From NCBI GenBank assembly GCA_963798075.1, contig CAWCRU010000009.1, positions 62,001 to 126,000 on the forward strand: a stretch of 64,000 bases of DNA, given 5' to 3'. Below are positions 1 through 8,189 of this stretch, one piece after another (positions within the stretch are counted from its first letter, which is position 1; every line of letters starts with the position of its first letter). The notes under the pieces were generated by a model, which did no database searches, was not told where the DNA came from, and was given only the letters and a program-made list of their open reading frames with translations. The DNA is from DATAOG01 sp963798075 (GTDB lineage Bacteria > Pseudomonadota > Alphaproteobacteria > Geminicoccales > Geminicoccaceae). The translations under genes and the position numbers were made by a program.

Positions 1-622
1 AGTCGCAGGCATTCAGCGTCTCGAGGCGCTGCTGGTAGGCGGCGTAGAGCTCGCGCGTGCGCCCGAGCGCAAAGTCGCTGATCTCGCTCTCGGGCACATT
101 CGCAGGCGTCAGGCCGCGATCCTTGCAGCGCTCGACGATCGCCAGCAGCACCCGCGGCGTCCAGCGGCGCGGATCGAGCTCGGCCGCCTCGAGCACCTGC
201 TTGATCAGCCGCAGCTGATCGTCGGTATCGAGGATCGTGAAGTTGGGCTTGAGCCCGACCAGCTCGGCGTGCCGGCGCAACAGACGCGCGCCCAACGCAT
301 GGAACGTGCCGAGCCAGAGCCCCTCGACGCTCTGCCCGAGCAGCAGCGAAACCCGCGAGATCATCTCGCGCGCGGCCTTGTTGGTGAAGGTCACCGCCAG
401 CACCTGGTACGGCCGCGCCCGCCCGGTCAGCAGCAGGTGCGCAAGCCGCGTGGTCAGCACCCGGGTCTTGCCGGTGCCGGCACCGGCCAGCACGAGCAGC
501 GGTCCGTCCGCCGCCTCGACCGCCGCCCGCTGCTCCGGGTTCAGCGCGTCCAGATGGCGCGCCGAGGCCGCCGCCGCCGGCGCCGGGTCCGCCGACGCCA
601 TGATGTCCGCTTGATTGATCAT
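1..622 (-). CDS. uvrD: UvrD/PcrA-type ATP-dependent DNA helicase, N-terminal part (runs off the window)
   Basis: Superfamily 1A helicase that unwinds DNA in repair and replication restart. The complement of this stretch reads as one open frame of 207 codons from an ATG at 622 to the window edge. Residues about 28-38 carry the P-loop (AGAGTGKTRVL) after a Q-motif-like LNPEQRAAV. Motif Ia follows (TFTNKAAREM), then a GTFHALGARLLRRHAEL stretch typical of UvrD/Rep. Domains 2A and 2B lie outside the window, so UvrD, PcrA and Rep cannot be separated. A second ATG lies seven codons downstream; the start at 622 is the most upstream ATG I can support. Confidence 0.9.
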   Translation of the reverse strand, partial: MINQADIMASADPAPAAAASARHLDALNPEQRAAVEAADGPLLVLAGAGTGKTRVLTTRLAHLLLTGRARPYQVLAVTFTNKAAREMISRVSLLLGQSVEGLWLGTFHALGARLLRRHAELVGLKPNFTILDTDDQLRLIKQVLEAAELDPRRWTPRVLLAIVERCKDRGLTPANVPESEISDFALGRTRELYAAYQQRLETLNACD

Positions 623-740
623 GGAACCCCTTGCGGTCGCGGGCCCAGGCGAGGCGCCGCCCGACCGCGAGCCACTCGCAAGATGCGCCATCCCGGCGCC
701 AGCGTCGACCCCCGACGGCTGATCGCGATGCGGGTTCGAA

Positions 741-880
741 TCATCCGACCTCCGGCTGGGTCCGGCCGCGTTCGAGGGTCCGCTTGCGACGCCAGCCCTC
801 ATGCAGGTAATCGGCGGCAAAGCTCAACGCGGCACGCACGCCCTCGGGCGTGAGATGGGGAGCCCTCGAACAGCTGGGGC
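741..880 (-). pseudogene. Remnant of a DUF433 protein (C-terminal piece)
   Basis: The complement encodes PHLTPEGVRAALSFAADYL, which closely resembles the conserved C-terminal segment of DUF433 proteins. Just upstream the matching residues (QLFEGS) sit in a different frame, so a one-base shift separates the two halves. Nothing resembling the N-terminal half of DUF433 is visible. DUF433 proteins are small DNA-binding-like proteins often found beside toxin-antitoxin genes, and this remnant lies directly downstream of the RES toxin. I read it as a decayed gene; the family call rests on one short motif. Confidence 0.4.
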
Positions 881-916
881 CCCATGCTCCGCCTCCTGGC
901 TCGGCCGATCGGGTGA

Positions 917-1420
917 TCATCCGCGAAGAGCCGAAATCTGTGAACCCATCGCCAGCCTCGGATCGAACCGGAACGGCTCGGAGGCGACGATCTTGACCTC
1001 GGCCACGCGCGGATGCGCCGGGTTGAGCATCGCGTTCCACTCCTTGGGCACCACCCGCGACGGCGCGATCAGGACCAACGCCTCGCCGCTCTTCAGCCAG
1101 GCATCGCCGGTCCGCTGATACCATGTCCGCCCGTCCGCACCCGGCACATCAGCATCGGCTGGTATCCGATCGGCCTCGATCCGGAGCACGCCGGCGTCAT
1201 CCGGAACCCCGATCTCGGCCAGCATCAGATTATCGGGGAGCCTCGCCCTGAGCGTCGGGCCGAAATGGACGAACGTCTCGAGCACGCAGGTCGCCACGTT
1301 CAGACTGGTGTAGACGACCCCGCGCCCGCGCCCCGAGTTCCAGCGCGCGCCCCGGTCGCGGTTGCCGCCCCCATCGAGGCTCCTCGCGTGCCGGCGAGGC
1401 GCAAGCCGCCAGACGATCAA
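917..1420 (-). CDS. RES-domain toxin of a RES/Xre toxin-antitoxin module
   Basis: RES toxins degrade cellular NAD+ (NAD+ phosphorolysis/hydrolysis), as shown for characterised members of the family. The 167-residue product begins IVWRLAPRRHARSLDGGG, then RWNS and VVYTS with the conserved Arg and Tyr, LETFVH with the conserved Glu, and a C-terminal segment with PSRVVPKEWNAMLNP. Length and motif order fit a complete RES domain. The start is a TTG. It lies one codon after the antitoxin's TGA and in the same frame, so the two genes are almost certainly co-transcribed and probably translationally coupled. No ATG fits the domain boundary better. Confidence 0.85.
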   Translation of the reverse strand: MIVWRLAPRRHARSLDGGGNRDRGARWNSGRGRGVVYTSLNVATCVLETFVHFGPTLRARLPDNLMLAEIGVPDDAGVLRIEADRIPADADVPGADGRTWYQRTGDAWLKSGEALVLIAPSRVVPKEWNAMLNPAHPRVAEVKIVASEPFRFDPRLAMGSQISALRG

Positions 1421-1423
1421 GAC

Positions 1424-1861
1424 TCAGCTGTAGTCGCCATAGTCGATCCGGCGCAGCACGGTCTCGACGGCGCGGGTGCCCTCGTCAGTCAGCAGCAGGT
1501 CGGCCGGCACGCGGTCGCCGAGCGCGGGGTTGGCCTCCGAGAGCCAAGTCGCGGCGACATCGGTGTCGTCGAACACGTCGGCCGCGTAGCCCTTGATCCG
1601 CAGCAGGCGCGCCACTTGGTCGGCCTCTTCGCGCGACAGTTTCCGGCCTTCGCGGACCTTGCGCGCGAACGTCGAGGCCGGGATCAGCCGGTGCACCTCA
1701 TCGAGGCGCAGCAGCTTCGCCTCGATCGCACGCTTGACCAAGCCCGCCTCGACGCCATTCACGATCGCATCGTGGCTGAACTGGCGCCGGACCCGGGACG
1801 CCGCTGCGGCCGCGCGCTGCCCACCCGCCCGCTCCGGCTCGGAAACCAGGGTCCTGGCCAT
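1424..1861 (-). CDS. Xre/MbcA/ParS-family antitoxin (DUF2384, toxin-binding C-terminus)
   Basis: Partner of the downstream RES toxin: the antitoxin binds and blocks the toxin and usually represses the operon. The 145-residue protein has an N-terminal helical region and a C-terminus with LLRIKGYAADVFDD, then NPALGDRVPADLLLTDEG and VETVLRRIDYGDYS, the typical DUF2384 toxin-binding ending. I chose the ATG at 1861 because a GGAGAAGG ribosome-binding site lies just upstream. An in-frame TTG at 1906 would add 15 residues but would run through the candidate operator. The antitoxin-first order is normal for this family. Confidence 0.85.
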   Translation of the reverse strand: MARTLVSEPERAGGQRAAAAASRVRRQFSHDAIVNGVEAGLVKRAIEAKLLRLDEVHRLIPASTFARKVREGRKLSREEADQVARLLRIKGYAADVFDDTDVAATWLSEANPALGDRVPADLLLTDEGTRAVETVLRRIDYGDYS

Positions 1862-1874
1862 GGCCCCTTCTCCA

Positions 1875-1903
1875 CCAAATGGCGCGATCAAGCTATCATT
1901 TGG
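1875..1903. promoter_or_regulatory. Inverted repeat, candidate autoregulatory operator of the RES/Xre operon
   Basis: CCAAATG at 1875-1881 and CATTTGG at 1897-1903 form a perfect 7-bp inverted repeat with a 15-bp spacer. It ends 14 bp upstream of the antitoxin ATG and overlaps the ribosome-binding region. Xre-type antitoxins commonly repress their own promoters at such repeats. The repeat is seen directly; the binding role is inferred. Confidence 0.5.
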
Positions 1904-1945
1904 CAAGAGAGGGCCGTCGGCGCAAGATCTCTGGCAGCTATCCCC

Positions 1946-2746
1946 TCAATGGCGGACCCGGACCGTGGTCTCGCCGAGACCGGCGATCCGGTACGTGACC
2001 TCGTCGCCCTCCTCGGGGAAACGGGTCTTGAGCGCGCTGCCGGTGATCACGATCTCGCCCGCCCGCATGCCGCGGCCGCGGGAGGCCAGCAGGTTGGCGA
2101 GCCAGGCGAGCGATTCGAACGGGTGGCCCATCGCGGCGCCGGTCACGCCCTGGTCGACGACCTCGCCGTTCCAGAGCAGCTCGACCGGCGTCGTCTCGAG
2201 GTCGAGGCCCTGCCAGTCCAGGGCCTCGGGTCCGATCACGACGCCCGCGCACCAGCATTTGTCGGTCAGGATCGAGGCGGCATCGAGGTCGGTGTAGTCG
2301 GCGCCCCGGTCCTCGATCAGCTCGAAGGCCGGCATGCAGGCCCGGACCGCGGGTGTCACGCTCGCGCGGCTGTAGGGTGCCTCCGCGGCCGGCAGGTCGC
2401 GGCCGAGGCGGACGCCGAGCTCGAACTCGAGACCGAGATGCATGAAGTCGGCAAGGCGAAGGGTCGCAGGCGAGCTCTGGATGGTGCTCTCGAAGACCCC
2501 GCCGCCGGCCGGCTGGTCGACCCCGCAGAGCTCCTGGATCGCCCTCGAGGTCAGCGCGATCTTGTGGCCGCCGAGCTCGCCCCAGCCCGCGGCCGTGAAC
2601 CGGCCGTGGACCGCGTCCTGGACATCGTAGGCCTCCTCGAGCGAGACGGGCGCGAACTCGCCCCGCAGGCGCTCGAAGCGCGCCTTGCGCCGATGCGCGA
2701 GGAAAATGTGGTCCGCGATCCGTGCGACCTTGGCCTCGTCGACCAT
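1946..2746 (-). CDS. 2-keto-4-pentenoate hydratase-like protein (fumarylacetoacetase fold, MhpD type)
   Basis: Cytoplasmic 266-residue protein. MhpD-type enzymes hydrate 2-hydroxypentadienoates in aromatic meta-cleavage pathways, and relatives decarboxylate or isomerise oxo-acids. Family marks include GGHKIALTSRAIQELCG near residue 60, an acidic LGLEFELGVRLGRDL block near residues 104-118 with likely metal-binding Glu residues, LIEDRGADYTDLDAASILTD, and a C-terminal MRAGEIVITGSALKTRFPE. An AGGAGG ribosome-binding site precedes the ATG at 2746. The next gene upstream on the same strand is an AEC carrier whose stop lies 44 bp away, suggesting uptake or efflux of the substrate. The exact substrate is not visible. 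Confidence 0.8.
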   Translation of the reverse strand: MVDEAKVARIADHIFLAHRRKARFERLRGEFAPVSLEEAYDVQDAVHGRFTAAGWGELGGHKIALTSRAIQELCGVDQPAGGGVFESTIQSSPATLRLADFMHLGLEFELGVRLGRDLPAAEAPYSRASVTPAVRACMPAFELIEDRGADYTDLDAASILTDKCWCAGVVIGPEALDWQGLDLETTPVELLWNGEVVDQGVTGAAMGHPFESLAWLANLLASRGRGMRAGEIVITGSALKTRFPEEGDEVTYRIAGLGETTVRVRH

Positions 2747-2790
2747 GACTTTTCGCCTCCTGGGTGCTGGCTGGCCGGCATTCTGCCAGC

Positions 2791-3705
2791 TCAATGCGGT
2801 CCGAGCCAGGCCAGCACGAGCGAGACGGTGACGACAGCGAGCAGGCTGGAGAGGAAGATCGCGGACGCGCTCTCGGCCTGGCCGGCGTCGTAGCGGACGG
2901 CGAACAGATAGGCGTTGACGCCGACCGGCAGCGAGGCGATCAGCACGGCGACCTTGGCCCACAGCGGCGGCACGTCGAAGACCCAGCGGCTCAGGCCGAA
3001 CACCAGGAGCGGCAGGCCGACGAGCTTGAGCGCCACCATGAGCGCGGCCGGCGCGAGCGCCCCCTTGAGCCGATAGGCGCGCAGGCTCGCCCCGACCGAG
3101 AACAGCGCACAAGGCACCGCGGCAGCGCCGATCAGCGCCGCCCAGCGCTCGATCGTGGTCGGCAGCTTCAGGCCTGCCAGGTTGAAGGCGATGCCGCCGA
3201 CGAGGCCCCACAGGATCGGGTTGGCCACGAGGCCGCGCAGGATCGCCGCCGGCAGCGCCTGCAGGCCCGCGGCCGAGCCGCGGCCGACCTCGATCACCAC
3301 GGTCACCGCGGTGAACATCACGAGACTGTGGGTCGCGAGCAAAAGGAACAGCGGCAGGCTGCCCGCATCGCCGAACGCGGTCAGCACGAGCGGGATGCCG
3401 AGCAGCACCGAATTGCCGAAGGCGCAGCCGAAGCCCGTGATCGCCTGGCGCTCGTAGGCGCCGCGAAACGCCATCCTGGCCGCGACCATGCCGGCCGCGA
3501 ACACGCCGGCCGCCCCCAGATAATAGGACAAAAGGTAGCCCCAGGGGATCTGGTCGGGCAGGGCCGCACCCGCCATGTTGCGAAAGAGCATGACCGGAAT
3601 CGCGAAGTAGAAGACGAAGCTGGCCAGCCCCTGCGAGGCGGCCGCATCGAATACCCGGGTGAAGGTCGCGCCGTAACCGAACGCCATGAGGCCGAAGATC
3701 GGCAC
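2791..3705 (-). CDS. AEC-family (auxin efflux carrier-type) transporter
   Basis: Inner-membrane secondary carrier. AEC proteins move small carboxylates such as malate or malonate, or hormone-like acids in plants. About ten hydrophobic segments are visible over 304 residues, with helix-break motifs such as YFAIPVMLFRNMA and GFGCAFGNSVLLGIPL, the latter a typical crossover motif. The start is uncertain: no ATG fits, the GTG at 3705 is used here, and the frame stays open upstream with a conserved-looking IIDIVVPIFG, so a non-ATG start a few codons earlier is possible. It lies upstream of the hydratase on the same strand, so the two probably form an operon. Confidence 0.8.
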   Translation of the reverse strand: MPIFGLMAFGYGATFTRVFDAAASQGLASFVFYFAIPVMLFRNMAGAALPDQIPWGYLLSYYLGAAGVFAAGMVAARMAFRGAYERQAITGFGCAFGNSVLLGIPLVLTAFGDAGSLPLFLLLATHSLVMFTAVTVVIEVGRGSAAGLQALPAAILRGLVANPILWGLVGGIAFNLAGLKLPTTIERWAALIGAAAVPCALFSVGASLRAYRLKGALAPAALMVALKLVGLPLLVFGLSRWVFDVPPLWAKVAVLIASLPVGVNAYLFAVRYDAGQAESASAIFLSSLLAVVTVSLVLAWLGPH

Positions 3706-3874
3706 GACGATGTCGATGATGGCGGTCAGCGGCCGGATCCTCGGGCGGCAAAGGCGAGCGGGCGGGGCGAGTATGTCGCGGGCCCCGATCGATCACAATG
3801 GCATGGGCCCGGTCATGAGCGGTCGCGGGCTCGTGCTAGAACTGGCGAGCGTCGGCAGGGCGGAGGCTGGGGGG

Positions 3875-5731
3875 ATGACGATCAAAGGCCGATGGCCGGC
3901 GGCGCCGGCGGCGCTCCTGGCCCTGATGTCGGCAGCGGCGCCGGCCGCGAGCCCGCCTTCGCCCCCGGGACCGCCGCAGGAGGCGAGCGTCGCCACGGTC
4001 GACGGCGAGATCGGCCGGCCGGGCGGCGACCTGCGGATGCTGATCGGCAGCAGCCGCGATACCCGGCTGCTCGTGGTCTACGGCTACGCCCGCCTGATCG
4101 GCTATGACCGCGACCTCGAGCTGCAACCCGACATCGCCCGGGCGGTCGACGTCCAGGACGGGCGCGTCTTCACCTTCCACCTCCGCGAAGGCCACCGCTG
4201 GTCCGATGGCGCCCCGTTCACCAGCGAGGATTTCCGCTACTGGTGGCAAGACATGGCCAACAACGCCCACCTCAGCCCGGTCGGGCCGCCGCGCGAGCTC
4301 GTGGTCGAGGGCGAGCTGCCCAAGGTCGAGATCCTGGACCCGCTGACCGTGCGCTACAGCTGGACGAAGCCCAACCCCTTCTTCCTGCCGGCGCTGGCCG
4401 GGGCGCGGCCGCTGTTCATCTATGCGCCGGCGCACTACCTCAAGCAGTTCCACGAGCACTACGCCGACCCGGCGACGCTAGCCGGCCTGGTGGCGGCCGA
4501 GCGCGCCCGCGACTGGGCGCAGCTGCACGGCCGCCGCGACGACATGTACAAGTTCGACAATCCCGACCTGCCGACGCTGCAGCCCTGGATGATCCGGACG
4601 CGGGCGCCGGCCGAGCGCTTCGTCGCCCAGCGCAACCCCTACTACTACCGGGTCGACCCGGCCGGCCGGCAGCTGCCCTACATCGACCGGGTGATCCTGG
4701 ACGTGGTCGACGACAAGCTGATCCCGGTCAAGACCGGCGCCGGCGAGACCGACCTGCAGGCGCGCGGCCTGGTCTTCAAGGACTACACCTTCCTCAAGGA
4801 AAGCGAGCCGCACAGTCACCTCAAAACGATGCTCTGGCAGACCGCGCGCGGCGCCCATCTGGCGCTCTACCCGAACCTGAACGCGAGCGATCTGGTCTGG
4901 CGGCAGCTGTTCCGCGACGCCCGCTTCCGGCGCGCGCTGTCGCTCGGGATCAATCGCGCCGACATCAACCAGACCTTCTATTTCGGCCTCGGCATCGGCG
5001 GCAACAATAGCGTCCTGCCGGCGAGCCCGCTCTTCAAGCCCGAATACCGCTTCGCCTGGGCGGACTTCGATCCGGACGCCGCCAACCGCCTGCTCGACGA
5101 GATCGGCCTGACCCGGCGCGACGCCCGCGGCGCCCGCCTGCTGCCCGACGGGCGGCCGATGGATCTGATCATCGAGAGCGCCGGCGAAGGCAGCGAGGAG
5201 TCGGATGTCCTGACCCTGGTCCGCGAGAACTGGGCCAAGCTCGGCATCCGCGCCTACGCCAAGCCGCTCCAGCGCCAGGTGGTGCGCAACCGGATCTTCG
5301 CGGGCGAGACCCTCATGACGATCTGGTTCGGCCTCGAGAACGGCATCCCGTCCGCCGACATGAGCCCCTACGAGTTCGCGCCGACCACCCAGCAGCAGTA
5401 CCAGTGGCCGAAATGGGGCCAGTACTACGAGACCCGCGGCGAGGCCGGCCAGCCCCCCGACATGCCCGACGCCAAGCAGCTGCTCGACCTCTACAACGCC
5501 TGGCGGCTGAGCGGCACCCGCGAGGAACGGCGCCGGATCTGGCAGCAGATGCTCCAGATCTGGAGCCAGCAGGTCTATTCGATCGGCCTGGTCGGCGCCG
5601 TGCCCCAGCCCGTGGTCGCCAGCCAGCGCCTGCGCAACGTCCCCGAGAAGGCGATCTTCAACTGGGAGCCCGGCGCCCAGTTCGGCATCTACCGCCCCGA
5701 CACCTTCTGGTTCGCCGATCAGCCGAAGTGA
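3875..5731 (+). CDS. ABC transporter periplasmic substrate-binding protein, family 5 (peptide/opine/sugar type)
   Basis: Secreted 618-residue binding protein of an ABC importer. The ATG at 3875 follows a purine-rich GGAGGCTGGGGGG and opens a hydrophobic signal segment (residues about 7-33, Ala/Pro-rich). Family-5 hallmarks follow: LQPDIARAVDVQDGRVFTFH, then HLREGHRWSDGAPFTSEDFRYWW. These place it with long peptide-type binding proteins. No ATPase or permease gene adjoins it; the next genes on the strand are the glutamine-synthetase-like ligase and an SDR, so the transport partners must be elsewhere. The ligand is not predictable; an amine or amino-acid conjugate would suit the neighbours, but that is inference. 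Confidence 0.85.
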   Translation: MTIKGRWPAAPAALLALMSAAAPAASPPSPPGPPQEASVATVDGEIGRPGGDLRMLIGSSRDTRLLVVYGYARLIGYDRDLELQPDIARAVDVQDGRVFTFHLREGHRWSDGAPFTSEDFRYWWQDMANNAHLSPVGPPRELVVEGELPKVEILDPLTVRYSWTKPNPFFLPALAGARPLFIYAPAHYLKQFHEHYADPATLAGLVAAERARDWAQLHGRRDDMYKFDNPDLPTLQPWMIRTRAPAERFVAQRNPYYYRVDPAGRQLPYIDRVILDVVDDKLIPVKTGAGETDLQARGLVFKDYTFLKESEPHSHLKTMLWQTARGAHLALYPNLNASDLVWRQLFRDARFRRALSLGINRADINQTFYFGLGIGGNNSVLPASPLFKPEYRFAWADFDPDAANRLLDEIGLTRRDARGARLLPDGRPMDLIIESAGEGSEESDVLTLVRENWAKLGIRAYAKPLQRQVVRNRIFAGETLMTIWFGLENGIPSADMSPYEFAPTTQQQYQWPKWGQYYETRGEAGQPPDMPDAKQLLDLYNAWRLSGTREERRRIWQQMLQIWSQQVYSIGLVGAVPQPVVASQRLRNVPEKAIFNWEPGAQFGIYRPDTFWFADQPK

Positions 5732-5891
5732 GGTGGCGGAGAACGTTCCCCGCGCCCGCCCGGGCGACCCGGCGGTCGAGCTCGCGGACGTCGATGGCCA
5801 GGTCGGCGACGGATCTGCCCAGGCGCTCGACCCGCTCGCCGGTCACCGCCGCGGTCTGAACGGCGTCAACGAGCTTGTCGAACCAGCTCAC
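5658..5891 (-). CDS. Possible small coiled-coil protein, overlapping the 3' end of the binding-protein gene
   Basis: The complement from a GTG at 5891 reads SWFDKLVDAVQTAAVTGERV and continues ERLGRSVADLAIDVRELDRRVAR. The heptad-like helix resembles short (about 50-residue) proteobacterial proteins that begin M(S)WFDKL and end in a leucine heptad. After residue about 48 the sequence turns Arg-rich and non-helical and runs into the convergent binding-protein gene, so the original C-terminus may be lost or shifted. No convincing ribosome-binding site is visible. The call is tentative; the true gene may end near 5740. Confidence 0.35.
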   Translation of the reverse strand: MSWFDKLVDAVQTAAVTGERVERLGRSVADLAIDVRELDRRVARAGAGNVLRHLTSADRRTRRCRGGRCRTGRRAPS

Positions 5892-6033
5892 TGCTGGTCG
5901 CTGCGCTTGGCTGCGAAGTAGGCCTTGGTCGCCTCGACTTCTCGAATCAAGGATCGGCCCAGCACGAGCCTTTGATCCCGGCAGCAGGCATGGCACAAAG
6001 GCGGTTTCACGAACTCCGTCGGGACAAGGCGCC

Positions 6034-7392
6034 ATGGCCGGCAATCTGGATCTGAAGACCCTGAAGCAGGAGGTGAAGGCCGGAGCGATCGATACCGTGC
6101 TCGCCTGTTTCGTCGACATGCAGGGCCGGCTGATCGGCAAGCGGGTCACCGGGCACTATTTCCTCGAGCAGGTGGTGCATGAGATGCACGCCTGCGACTA
6201 CCTGCTGGCGCTGGACATGGACATGGAGCCGGTGCCGGGCTACGCGGTCGCGTCCTGGGACAAAGGCTACGGCGATTTCGCGATCCGCCCGGACCTCGCG
6301 ACCTTGCGCCGGATCCCCTGGCTCCCCGGCACGGCACTGGTCTTGGGCGACGTCGTCGACCACCATGGCGAGGACGTGCCGCACAGCCCGCGCGCGATCC
6401 TCAAGCGCCAGCTCGCCCGCGCCCGCGAGCTGGGCTTCAAGGTCAACATGGCGACCGAGCTCGAGTTCTACGTGTTCGACGAGCCCTACGATCAGGCGCG
6501 CGCCAAGTTCTACAAAGCTCTCAAGACCGCCGGCTGGTACATCGAGGACTACCACATCTTCCAGACCACCAAGGAAGAGAGCCTGATCCGGGCGATCAGG
6601 AACGGCATGGATGCGGCCGGCATCCCGGTCGAGTTCTCCAAGGGCGAATGGGGCCCCGGCCAGGCCGAGCTCAACCTCCGCTACGCCGAAGCGCTCGAGA
6701 TGGCCGACCGCCACGCGATCTATAAGAACGGCGTCAAGGAGATCGCCTTCCTCCAGGGCAAGGCCGTGACCTTCATGGCCAAGTGGGATTTTGGATTGGC
6801 CGGCAGCAGCTGCCACATCCATAGCTCGCTCGTGGATGCGGATGACGAGAAGCCTGTTTTTGCCGGTAAATCCGGTGGTTATGCCAACATTTTCAAACAT
6901 TACATCGCCGGGCAGCTGGCGCTCGCCCGCGACCTCACCCTGTTCCTGGCCCCCTACATCAACTCCTACAAGCGCTTCCAGGCGGGCTCGTTCGCACCGA
7001 CCAAGGCGATCTGGAGCACCGACAACCGCACGGCGGGCTTTCGCGTGATCGGCGGCGGTCCCTCGCTCAGGGTCGAGTGCCGGATCCCGGGCGCCGACGC
7101 CAATCCCTATCTCGCCTGTGCGGCCCTGCTCGCGGCCGGCCTTTCCGGCATCGAGCAGAAGCTCGAGCTCGAGCCCGCCTTCACGGGCGATGCCTACCGC
7201 GGCCAGGACATCCAGGAGATCCCGAAGACGCTGCGCGAGGCGATCGACTGCCTGGACCGGTCGGCAGCGCTGCGCGCGGCGTTTGGCGATGCCGTGGTCG
7301 AGCATTACCTGCACGCCGCGCGCTGGGAGCAGTTCGAGTACGACCGCCGGATCACCGACCACGAGCTGATCCGCGGCTTCGAGCGCGCCTGA
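6034..7392 (+). CDS. Glutamine synthetase-family ligase (gamma-glutamyl-amine synthetase-like)
   Basis: ATP-dependent ligase of the GlnA fold, 452 residues, cytoplasmic. Visible elements are the N-terminal DMQGRLIGKRVTGHYF, metal-binding ATELEFYVFDEPYD, EFSKGEWGPGQAELNLRY, MAKWDFGLAGSSCHIHSSL with the catalytic-site His pair, and the C-terminal FRVIGGGPSLRVECRIPGAD. It lacks the features of the assimilatory GlnA (no adenylylation-site context) and resembles PuuA-type or GS-III-like enzymes acting on amines. The start is the ATG at 6034; a weak GGACAAGG precedes it. The stop overlaps the SDR start by one base, so the two are translationally coupled. The substrate amine is unknown. Confidence 0.85.
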   Translation: MAGNLDLKTLKQEVKAGAIDTVLACFVDMQGRLIGKRVTGHYFLEQVVHEMHACDYLLALDMDMEPVPGYAVASWDKGYGDFAIRPDLATLRRIPWLPGTALVLGDVVDHHGEDVPHSPRAILKRQLARARELGFKVNMATELEFYVFDEPYDQARAKFYKALKTAGWYIEDYHIFQTTKEESLIRAIRNGMDAAGIPVEFSKGEWGPGQAELNLRYAEALEMADRHAIYKNGVKEIAFLQGKAVTFMAKWDFGLAGSSCHIHSSLVDADDEKPVFAGKSGGYANIFKHYIAGQLALARDLTLFLAPYINSYKRFQAGSFAPTKAIWSTDNRTAGFRVIGGGPSLRVECRIPGADANPYLACAALLAAGLSGIEQKLELEPAFTGDAYRGQDIQEIPKTLREAIDCLDRSAALRAAFGDAVVEHYLHAARWEQFEYDRRITDHELIRGFERA

Positions 7393-8135
7393 TGAGCGCG
7401 AATTTTGCCGGCAAAACCGCGGTCGTGACCGGCGCCGGCGGCGGCATGGGCCTGCAGATCGCCCGCGATCTGATGACCGCCGGTGCCAGGGTCGCCGGCA
7501 TCGACGTCAAGGAACGCCCAGCCGAGCTCGATGGCGCGCTCTACGCCCGGGGCGACATCAGCGGCGACGGCTTCGTTGCCGGGGCGATCGAGCGCGCTTT
7601 CGCCACGACCGGGCGCCTCGACTGTCTGGTCAATGCCGCCGCAATCCTCCTGTTCGGCGAGGACCGATCCCTGGTCGAGATCGAGCTCGCGACCTGGCAG
7701 CGGGTGCTGGCGATCAACCTCACCGGCTGCATGCTGGCCGCGCGCCACGCCATCCCCTGCATGCAAAAGAGCGGCGGCGGCGCCATGGTGCACGTGTCCT
7801 CGATCCAGTGCCTGCGCGGCGACGACCGGCCGCAGGATGCCTATCAGGTCGCCAAGGCCGGCATTTTGGCCCTTTCCAAGTCGATCGCGATCCAGTTCGC
7901 GACGGCCAAAATCCGGTCCAACGTGATCCTGCCGGGGCCCACCGAGAGCCCGATGCAGGCGCGCTGGCAAGCCGATCCCGCAATGAAGCACCGGACCGCG
8001 GCCGCGGTGCCGCTCGGCCGCGTCGGCACGCCAAGGGACATGGCGGCCGCCTGTCTTTTCCTGCTTTCCGACCAGGCCGCCTACGTCACCGGCACCGAGC
8101 TGATCGTGGACGGCGGCCTGATGGCCCGGCCCTGA
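7392..8135 (+). CDS. Short-chain dehydrogenase/reductase (SDR)
   Basis: NAD(P)-dependent oxidoreductase, 247 residues. The cofactor motif TGAGGGMG is at residues about 14-21, an acidic residue after the second strand (GIDVKE) suggests NAD preference, NAAA replaces NNAG, and the catalytic Ser and YxxxK lie in SSIQCLRGDDRPQDAYQVAK. The C-terminus is the standard VTGTELIVDGG. The ATG overlaps the stop of the glutamine-synthetase-like gene (TGATG), so both products likely act in one pathway, for example oxidation of a product released from a gamma-glutamylated amine. That pathway link is inference. Confidence 0.85.
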   Translation: MSANFAGKTAVVTGAGGGMGLQIARDLMTAGARVAGIDVKERPAELDGALYARGDISGDGFVAGAIERAFATTGRLDCLVNAAAILLFGEDRSLVEIELATWQRVLAINLTGCMLAARHAIPCMQKSGGGAMVHVSSIQCLRGDDRPQDAYQVAKAGILALSKSIAIQFATAKIRSNVILPGPTESPMQARWQADPAMKHRTAAAVPLGRVGTPRDMAAACLFLLSDQAAYVTGTELIVDGGLMARP

Positions 8136-8189
8136 GCCGAGGTCGCACGCCACGCCATCAGCCCCGACGCCGCGGGCGGGCCTAGCCCT

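Noticed and set aside
1013..2893. Very long open frames opposite or across real genes (for example 1013-2893, 13857-16922, 55980-58898)
   Set aside because: They are shadows produced by very high GC: low-complexity Arg/Ala/Gly/Asp-rich products with no motifs, opposite genes with clear families.
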